From assembly GCA_009801085.1 (NCBI GenBank), contig VNWV01000002.1, positions 1,984,001 to 2,048,000 of the forward strand: DNA of 64,000 bases, read 5' to 3'. A program made the translations under genes and the position numbers. The DNA is from Lasiodiplodia sp. COLG20. Lineage: Eukaryota > Ascomycota > Dothideomycetes > Botryosphaeriales > Botryosphaeriaceae. The stretch's first letter is position 1; each line of letters starts with the position of its first letter. Shown piece by piece: positions 57,801 to 64,000 of the stretch. The notes beneath the pieces were generated by a model. It saw only the letters and a program-made list of their open reading frames with translations, had not been told where the DNA came from and did no database searches.

Positions 57801-57971
57801 TTCCAACACCTCGAGAAGCTGGAAATGCGAACGGCAAGGGCAAAGGTCAACTCGACTTCGACGCCGCCGCCGACACCGCGGAGCTGGACGGAGGCGTTAT
57901 TCGGCATCAAGCCAGGACCGGACTTTGAGAGGAGAAGCAAGAGCCGGTCAGTGTCAGTGTCTTTGAGTTAA
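54834..57971 (+). CDS. HOS4: Hos4-like ankyrin-repeat protein (Set3 complex type)
   Basis: A single exon of 1045 aa from the ATG at 54834, whose protein starts MSSSAAVADHLPPP; an upstream in-frame extension looks low-complexity. Residues 1-315 are charged and disordered. Ankyrin repeats occupy about 318-620: GATRLLRCCEKGDFNAVKNA, DYAGVTPLQKASLNGHEDIV, DTPLIDATQNGHVEVVKLLL, CGVAAARGGHDEILSFLL and NETPMLVAIKKGHLNVIRLL. A long Glu/Ala/Arg coiled coil follows (about 740-835), then a conserved fungal domain (RACEKGADRPLRFNFSTKEG, EFESWEWKPVSTKQLHGFLE, LLWVRYEDF). Yeast Hos4 is a subunit of the Set3/Hos2 histone deacetylase complex; assignment rests on the ankyrin block plus this C-terminal domain. 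A nuclear role is inference. Confidence 0.85.
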   Translation: MSSSAAVADHLPPPNPSGNGEPQSVQPSLHRIRSPAPPSSPPLTDKDSKASHVRNGNHGRDAHAEQDESEAETVVLSGPEHDETKRPKKVIKHERNDDDEEMRDIPSAKSLSDGPKNHPARKSPHPLAPPNGVPESKRNGTNGRERAQSHEYGHSSRKASSAFSSDHDYPHKNVSSVRNHSHSPPLSHDSRARSSSAADTRKRKVRENQADLEPPRQRHKTEALSKNSRNPASPIAAGIKVHRRSASTQSLVQNAHGRRRRENTRQDKDWVSDDSEESNNSSPHPQSNVPPLSRPRRGATRSMTSPVRNMPPAKKKDAFGATRLLRCCEKGDFNAVKNAYEASPDELDAPDYAGVTPLQKASLNGHEDIVEFLLDKGCATDGHDWLDHDTPLIDATQNGHVEVVKLLLWKARVDPTYENKHFKTALALLDTTIDEADEIKAELEKAMSAWKKEKSEDESESRTPKSVEESVGPTLLPNEYNTEVLRIKSEQGDKRAVDELLASGIMPNVACGVAAARGGHDEILSFLLATGLSADHRDPAKHNETPMLVAIKKGHLNVIRLLLAQDDFDPTRRNRDGLTYWEFADEFDGPNAKEVRDLLKEKYDERMKTKPRRLRSPEMKRTDPRSPRRKTIDHDNPKRTHERETRGRTSEKNANKHSTVDNHAKPKKRLISRRELNRQSRDSTSEDSDEDEEEVRGPTRNVRRKTGHTSKVIRSSPHPSSPEQERSEARPTPSKAVKAEPKPEPVPEAEAEPIKEDTPESVRQERCLEAERKAAAEKARKEEEEKEAERRAEEERVRLEAEKARLAAEEAERARLQAERERIQAERERQERLEKLPRALRRACEKGADRPLRFNFSTKEGGIEYNFLPVHVAKNSDIDPDCSEGRRDELWMMSFQVVGILGLPELDVRKEFESWEWKPVSTKQLHGFLETYDISQLAEDFLFERQNWPGYNPEQQSSRIQEEKAKFLQLEPLLWVRYEDFVSATKLPKFQHLEKLEMRTARAKVNSTSTPPPTPRSWTEALFGIKPGPDFERRSKSRSVSVSLS

Positions 57972-58709
57972 ATGGTTTGGCTGGAGTTTGGCGGATTTGG
58001 GTGGGCAATGCATCTGGGAGGCGCCATGTAGGGGACCTGAAACTACTACTGTTCATGTTGTGTATGTTCACGAACGCGCTTCGTTGCAATGTTATGGCAA
58101 ATCCCGAAGACCGAAAGTTCCATATACCCTATAGCCGATAGTAAATACATACTTGCTGTCACGGTTGTGTCATGGCGGGAGGAGCTAGGGGGTATCGATA
58201 CGTTACTTTAAATAGTGTACCAGCGAGTAAATAATCTAGGCCGCTCTCAGCCGCCCTTAGGGTGCCGCAGAAGCAGTCGACACGTGATGGGACGGTGGCA
58301 ATTCGTCTGGTTTGACATCAGTGTTTGGATGAGGTTCCGCCACGGCTCTAGTGCAGCAGGCCAATGGGAGGTGCAGAATGGGCAGGAAAATCGCTGTGCA
58401 CCGGCTGACGGGCGCCAAGACCCCTGCTGTTCCGACCTTCCTCGTCCTCACTCGCTTCCTTTTTCTCGGGCGGGCTGCGTCGTTGGTGTTGCACGGCCTG
58501 AGGCCAAATGCGGGGTTGCTTATCGGCGACCAGTCAAGCGGCAGAGTATGCGGCTGCCTGCACGCACGCAAGGGCGATGACAGCACACGCTATCGCAGGC
58601 AGCGACTTTTTGGCACTGTCATAACCAGTCTTTGTCCAGCCTCATGTCCGGCTACCGGCTGTTCCTCTCTGCGACGACGGCACACTAGCCTCCATACCGA
58701 GGGTGCGTC
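57972..58709. other. Intergenic region, no gene seen
   Basis: Contains the 3' UTR of the Hos4-like gene and the promoter of the next. The frame 58351-58995 is out of phase with the supported gene and has no domain. Confidence 0.55.
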
Positions 58710-60366
58710 ATGGCCACACCGAACCAATCTCCCCCCGCCACTGCGGCGGCGAAGCAGCCGCGTGTCTCGGATGAGTCGGCAGAGACGACTCCTTTGCTCG
58801 GGAGTCCTCTACCGCCGCCCGCCTACCCGAGCATCATTCCTCACGACGACGACAACAAAGATGCTGGGCCGTCGCGGAACCAGGCGGACTACGACCTGGG
58901 GCCGTCAAAGGATCTCGAGAACGCCGGCATCCACCCCGCCGCCGTGCACCTGCACCATCGCCCAGCCAGGTCGTGGTCTCAGGGGAAGGTCGTGAGGCTG
59001 CTGTTGATCGCAGCAGCCCACGCGGTGCTGATCTGGTTGATATTGACTGCTACATATGGGGGCCGCTCGTCCAAAAAGGTACCTTGCTAGCTGATAATGG
59101 TCATCGCCCGCTGAACCCAGATAGAGCCCCGTGCACAATGACTTGCCATATTCGGAGACGCCTCACATGCCATATTACTGCCACGAGCTGTCGCGTTCGC
59201 ACACGACGACGCACAGCTTCGACGAGCAGCTGGACGAGCTGCGCATCGTCGAGCAGATCCGCCAGCACCGCGATGGCTACCACGACATCCACGGGCTGAT
59301 CAAGCTCGTCCCCGCCACGCCCGACGACAGCAGCAGCAGCGGGATCCGCGTGACCGTGAGCATCCACAGCAACTTCCCGGACGACGACGACATCGCCGTC
59401 GTCAAGACGGACACGAGCCTCATCCTGCAGAGCACCCGGGCGGAGAACCCGAACACCTGGCACCGCGAGCAGCGCGCCTGCACCGTCGTCGACGTCACCG
59501 TGGCTGTGCCCGCCGGCACCTCGCTCGCCGCCCTCGCCGTCAGCGCCAACTGGCTCTCGCTGCACCTGCACCCGCTGCTCGACCTAGAGATCACTGACGA
59601 GTTTAACGTCGAGCTCGGCGCCGGCAGCGTCGCGTCCGCCGTCGCGCTGCCCAGTCGGCGTACGTACATCTCGCCCGCGTACGGGTCTGTTCAGGGCGTG
59701 TATGCTCTGCTCGATTTGCTGGAGATCGACGCTGCGGCGGGGTCGGTCGATGTTGAGGTCCGCCCGGGAGAGGTCGATCCCGAGCACCCCGCTCCGGCGG
59801 TGTTTAATGCGCGGTCGAAGGCGGGGTCCATATCGGCGCGCTTCCCGACCACTGAGGATGATGCGAGCTTGCCGGACCGCGATTACCACGTCGATGTCCA
59901 GACGGAGGCGGGCAGCATCATGGGCCGGTACGTGCACGGGTCGCGGTCGTCGTTTGAGTCCAAGTATGGCAGTATCACGGTGACGGCGTTGCCGTTTAAG
60001 CCTGCGGAGGCGTCGGAGCTAAGGACGAAGAATGAGGCGGGGCCGACGATGTTGGATTTGTTGGCGCCGCTGAAGGAGAAGAAGGGAAAGGAGGAGGGGG
60101 GACCTTTTGCAGACTTGGCGGCGGAGTTCACGTCGACGGTCGGATCGGTCAGAGCGGTTTTCCCGCCCGAGTGGGAGGGCACGGCGGATGTGGATACGGC
60201 GGTTGGAAGCTTGCGGGTTGCTGGGGAGGGGTTGGAGATTGTGAAGGAGGGGACCCACGGGCCGGTGGGGAAGTGGGTGCAGGCGGTCAAAGGGGAGGGG
60301 GAGTCGACTGTTTTGGTGAAGAGTAAGGTGGGGAGTGTGGAGTTTTTGGTGCAGGAGACGGTGTGA
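58710..60366 (+). CDS. Single-pass membrane protein with repeated Gly-Ser beta-strand units
   Basis: Two exons, 58710-59078 and 59125-60366, with a 46-nt intron (GTACCT, GATAG); 536 aa. The N-terminal 90 residues are Pro/Asp-rich with an acidic cluster. One membrane helix lies near 95-116 (LLLIAAAHAVLIWLILTATY). The rest should lie across the membrane. It shows a recurring short unit: AGSVDVEV, AGSISARF, AGSIMGRY, YGSITVTA, VGSVRAVF, VGSLRVAG and VGSVEFLV. This resembles beta-solenoid, DUF4097-like repeats, each giving a turn at Gly-Ser and then a strand. The family is known to me only as fungal membrane proteins of unknown function. The first exon has a TTPLLGSP stretch, a possible sorting signal (inference). 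Confidence 0.85.
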
Positions 60367-60811
60367 TGGGTGTGGGTATGGTGAGGGCAGAGGTGGGTGT
60401 TTGGTAAATGGGCTTTCGGAGGATGGTTGTTGTAAGCTTAGCAGGATGTCTGTCCTTGGTTGTGGGCTTGTTCCTGTACTCGCGTAGGTATGCTAAGCAT
60501 ATCTTAGCTCGTGGAGAGTGCTCTACGTTTAGGGAATTAGGGGGTTATTTGACAAAGATTTTCTTCTAGTAATGCTGATACTGCATGTAACCCAGACTAC
60601 CATATAAACTACATCAGACATCATGTCTCATTCTTCATTTATGCAAAGGGTGGAGAAAGGTGATAGATCTTTCGAGATCACTGGGGCTCTCGAAATAACT
60701 CATCAGTACTCACAACGGTTGTCAATTTTCCTCCTTGATGAACATGAAAAGGTTGGATAGTGCGGGCAGGTATTTAAACCTCTCATTCCGTAAAGTGAGT
60801 CCCTATCCTGA
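60367..60811. other. Intergenic region between convergent genes
   Basis: 3' UTRs only; AT-richer from about 60.5 kb onward. Confidence 0.6.
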
Positions 60812-62771
60812 TTATCCCAATCTAATTGTCTCGACTTTCGTCTCCATTACATAACTCTCAGGCATGATCAAGGTGCCAAATCTTTCATAATAACCACCAT
60901 CCTCGTTCCAGACCATAATCAAAATATCTTGTTCAAGCACAATCTTATATCCCAGAAATTTCCAGTTCTGGCGAAGAACCAACCCTTTGCATTGAATATA
61001 TTGGCGGGGTGTCGAGAGGTACATATCATCTTTGGTTGCGAGTCTCGTTACCTCGCACTCGTAGACTGTCTCTCTACCATCTGAGATAATCATCGCCCGC
61101 CATTCTGATTTGGGTATTTGGTCACCACAAAGGTGCTGATCAGTAGACGGCATACTATCGGATGGGCCAATGCAGATATCCACTACTTCAGCGGTAATGT
61201 GCAGGATCTTGATAGAATCAAGAAGCTCGTGTTGCACTCGGAGAAGGTCCAGCAACTTGGTGCGGTGGATGATGCTCCTGCCGTCTGTCTCTACTGAATC
61301 CAATGCAAAGAGATTTCCCATGATTGTGCAATTCATATTTTGTATTTCGGGCTTCAGCCAGCCGGTCCAGGCCCAACTTGGGAAACCTCGGCGACGTGGG
61401 ATAGGTCGGAGAACCCTCCAGGCCAGTGATCGCAGCAATGAGTCGTCTAACAGTTTCTTGTCGTCAGGGTCGAATTTCACTGCGAGCCCGCTGATATGTC
61501 GAAAAGTTCTCGTATTTTGAGTCCAGGTGGAGAAGATTCCACTTATGGCATTGAAAGCATCCTCTGGGTAGCTCAAATCTCTCGAACAGTATGCGGATAC
61601 TGTTTGCCAATAATTCTCCCGGCCCAAATAAATCCATTTAGGCCTAAATTGTGTAGGCTCGCAAGGAGAGATTCGTTCGCTCTGGGACATGAAGCTGTCT
61701 TCAAGATGCACTTGGTCATCCAGGAAGATGCATGTCCTTTTTGACAATATACCCTCCTGCAAAGTCCAGCCCCTCTTCGCCCATATTGAGTCTGCGGTCT
61801 GCTGAGCCGATCTCTGGTGATACGATTTCATGTCATCGATGTACGATAGCTGCCTTGCCCCGACACGAATCGGATGGTCTACTGATGTAGTAGCTGATCG
61901 AGGGGTGCTGCTGACGCCTGGAAGTCCGTATTCCGGACCGCATCCCGCAGCCGTTACGATGGTGAACTGGGAATCCTGATATATTCGATGTATCGAGCGT
62001 ATGAGCGCATGTTTATGAGATTCTTGGATGCAGTATCGATCCACCCATAGATAGCGGACTCTCAACTCCCGGCACACAGTGATGGAGTCCTCTATAGTCA
62101 ACGGGAGACGGTCGGGCAGCTTTCCATCTGTTGAGCAGGGTCCCCCCGGTTGACCCCAGACATACGAGAGCGTTGCGTATTCGGGGTTTGCGGCTGGAAG
62201 AGGAACGATCTCTCGAAGCTCGCAGTCGATGACTCTCATGCCAGGTAGATCAATGGGACGCACACGTGGCTCACAATGACGACAGTGGCTAAGCCAGCGT
62301 CGTAGACGATCAAAGTCTACGGTGCGACGTGGTAATCCAAATACAAACCCGTCTTCACGTTGTTCAAGACCCCGATTTTCCACGATAACCCTCGACTGTG
62401 CAAACCTCGTTCTTGTCCTATCCTTAGTGTATTTAGTTACTCCCGATCAACCAGGTGGGACATTTTGCCACTGGTGCAGAATGACGCCGTGCTCGATGTA
62501 GGTCGATCTCAAAAGTCTCACGGATGAGGTACGAGCTGACTGCTTCCAGAGAAAAGCGCGTATCAGGCTCGTCTGTCGGTTCAACATCTTCAAGTTCGAA
62601 TAAAGAGGCGATCGCGAGGCACAAGCGGCAGCGGCTTTCCGGTCGAATCTCGAGTGTTGATCGGAACTTCAAGATGGTTCGTACACTTTCCCATTCTTCG
62701 TATGGTATGGGCGCGAAGGCGGCGTCCCAGTTGACGGATCGGCACCGCTGACAGAGGTATGATTCTTCCAT
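60812..62771 (-). CDS. HET (heterokaryon incompatibility) domain protein
   Basis: Two exons in my best model: 62771-62472 and 62395-60812, with a 76-nt intron (weak GTGGCA donor, GCACAG acceptor); 627 aa. The first exon starts MEESYLCQRC and has a CRLCLAIASLFELEDVEP block, common in HET proteins. The HET domain follows: YATLSYVWGQ at about 173-182, LPLTIEDSITVCRELRVRYL, WVDRYCIQ, IYQDSQFTIVTAAG, and SIWAKRGWTLQEGILSKRTC. The C-terminal 300 residues match the usual region without a known fold. HET proteins trigger cell death on non-self fusion or act in fungal immunity. The more canonical donor GTAACT downstream breaks the frame, so either the weak donor is used or the gene is impaired. Base composition is AT-richer than the neighbours to the left. 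Confidence 0.85.
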
Positions 62772-63645
62772 GGTACGTGAAAACAGATAGCTTGCGGCTG
62801 TGGCTGCGGGAGCATAGCACTTGAGTAACCTGGGGAGGATGGGAGGTGGTGCGGGATGGCGAGGCTTAGTGTTGCAATCACGGTCAGGCTGTCGGATTGC
62901 CCGAGGCTGAGCTGTGTCACCTGGATAGGCAGAAGCGTTCCCTGCATATTAACCCCGCACCAGAGACTATGCTCCAGACCAATTAAAGCCATTTGCTCAG
63001 CTCAGCAGATAAGTCTGTAGGCAAGGAAAGTGGATTTGTGCTGCCTTACGGGTGCGACGCCGAAGCAAGCAAGGTTCATAGACTGTGGTTTGCTGCAAAA
63101 TTTAGACCTTGGGGGCGATTTGGAGCTGCATACCGGGAGCCTTGAGCTGCGGTACTCCCACTGGCAAAAATGCAGAGGCGCTCGTGTGACTTGACGGGAA
63201 ACGTAGCCAACAGAGATACTGCGCCAACGACAATGGTCAGTAGTAGAGGAGCTCAAGTATAGAGCGCGCAACAAGAACAAAGGTTTTGCGGAGCAATGCT
63301 GGCCATTTTCTCCGATACTTCGTGTCATGAATATAGCAGAAGGTGGAAGATCAACAAAGTACACAAAGGCTAGGACGAGCTGCACGCCGGTCAGCTCCGC
63401 GCCCATCCTGCAAGATAAAATTGCCGGTATAGTCTTAGGTTCAATGACTGCAGACGTGCATGCAAGTGACGTTAAGAGGTAACAAAGCTAAATTTATAAG
63501 GAGCAGGAAGTTTGCCAGTTGTCTAGCCTCGATGCTCCTCGATTTCCGGATATGCCAGCCTAACTCTGATATTTCCGCCCCCTGACCTCGCATAAGTTAG
63601 TGCTGAATCAATACTTCACTTACCTTTTCATTCCTCCAACCGAAG
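62772..63645. promoter_or_regulatory. Divergent promoter region, HET gene and right-edge gene
   Basis: 874 bp between start codons. The minus-strand open frame 63002-63406 has no domain and I do not support it as a gene. Confidence 0.45.
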
Positions 63646-64000
63646 ATGAACCCATCCAACTATTCAGATGACGGGCAGCTTTCTGTTTTCGCCGTATCGT
63701 CCTTGGCCGATGAACCTGAAGGTTCCCAGGCAATCGAGTTGCCTGACATCATGAGGGATGGTCCTCTCATTTCAAGAGCATCGGAACCGTCTCAACTGGC
63801 ATCCACGGAGTCCGGAAGGACCGCATGTACAGAGCCAGGAAGGTATCTTGGGCTACTCGGCTACGAGGATGCTGGTGAAAGGCACTCAGCTGAAGATATA
63901 GAGAATCTGGCCGATACTCTTGGTTCATTCGGGACACTTGTCGAAGAGAACGAAGCTACCCGTCCAATATCAGGCCTGTGGAAGCGTCAAATGCTCGTTG
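63646..64000 (+). CDS. 5' part of an unknown gene, cut by the right edge
   Basis: Open from an ATG at 63646 to the window end (118 codons), without a stop. The leader before it is CT-rich (TTTTCATTCCTCCAACCGAAG). The N-terminus is acidic and polar: it starts MNPSNYSDDGQLSVFAVSSL and later has an acidic AEDIENLADTLGSFGTLVEE segment. There is no signal peptide. No family is recognised from this portion. It is divergent from the HET gene and shares its AT-richer composition. Confidence 0.65.
   Translation, partial: MNPSNYSDDGQLSVFAVSSLADEPEGSQAIELPDIMRDGPLISRASEPSQLASTESGRTACTEPGRYLGLLGYEDAGERHSAEDIENLADTLGSFGTLVEENEATRPISGLWKRQMLV

Noticed and set aside
63002..63406. 134-codon minus-strand open frame between HET gene and right-edge gene
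   Set aside because: No domain or joinable exon, and it lies in the expected divergent promoter.

Overview
This window is nuclear DNA of a filamentous ascomycete fungus (Pezizomycotina; Dothideomycetes is my guess, not shown). The basis is many short GT-AG introns, mostly 46-60 nt with CTRAY-like branch sites, pyrimidine-rich leaders before start codons, long disordered protein tails, and families typical of moulds (HET domain, GT90/CAP10, DUF3074, glycogenin with a long tail, Hos4-type ankyrin protein). I found no rRNA, no convincing tRNA, no CRISPR array and no complete transposon.

Layout. 1-6.1 kb: a large SLIP-GC-like (dynamin-superfamily) GTPase on the minus strand. 6.5-6.75 kb: a nested inverted repeat. 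7.1 kb: a small basic protein with a duplicated motif. 8.6-10.6 kb: a DUF3074 (START-like) protein. 10.6-17.7 kb: about 7 kb without a supportable gene, ending at a protein I do not recognise (17.7-18.7 kb). 20.2-22.2 kb: a GID4/Vid24-type substrate receptor. 24.2-24.7 kb: MED10, head to head with a PXA-domain protein (25.1-27.7 kb). 27.7-32.7 kb: a 5-kb gene-free stretch between convergent genes, rich in homopolymers and microsatellites. 32.7-34.5 kb: a CENP-B-type HTH protein. 35.8-37.5 kb: the DRG1/Rbg1 GTPase in 11 exons, divergent from cysteine dioxygenase (38.1-39.0 kb). 40.5-43.8 kb: a GT90 membrane glycosyltransferase. 45.3-47.5 kb: an epoxide-hydrolase-like protein. 49.6-52.4 kb: glycogenin. 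53.2-54.2 kb: DFG10-type polyprenol reductase, divergent from a Hos4-like ankyrin protein (54.8-58.0 kb). 58.7-60.4 kb: a single-pass membrane protein with a repeated Gly-Ser beta-strand motif. 60.8-62.8 kb: a HET-domain protein, divergent from a gene cut by the right edge (63.6 kb onward).

Most genes are single-copy housekeeping functions: transcription (MED10, Hos4-like), protein turnover (GID4-like), translation (DRG1), sulfur amino-acid catabolism (CDO), glycogen priming (glycogenin), and dolichol/glycan pathways (DFG10, GT90). They do not form one pathway or cluster. The accessory-looking parts are the GTPase at the left edge and the AT-richer HET region at the right edge. Exon coordinates were derived by hand from splice motifs, reading phase and family conservation. 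In each complete multi-exon model the summed exon length is a multiple of three.
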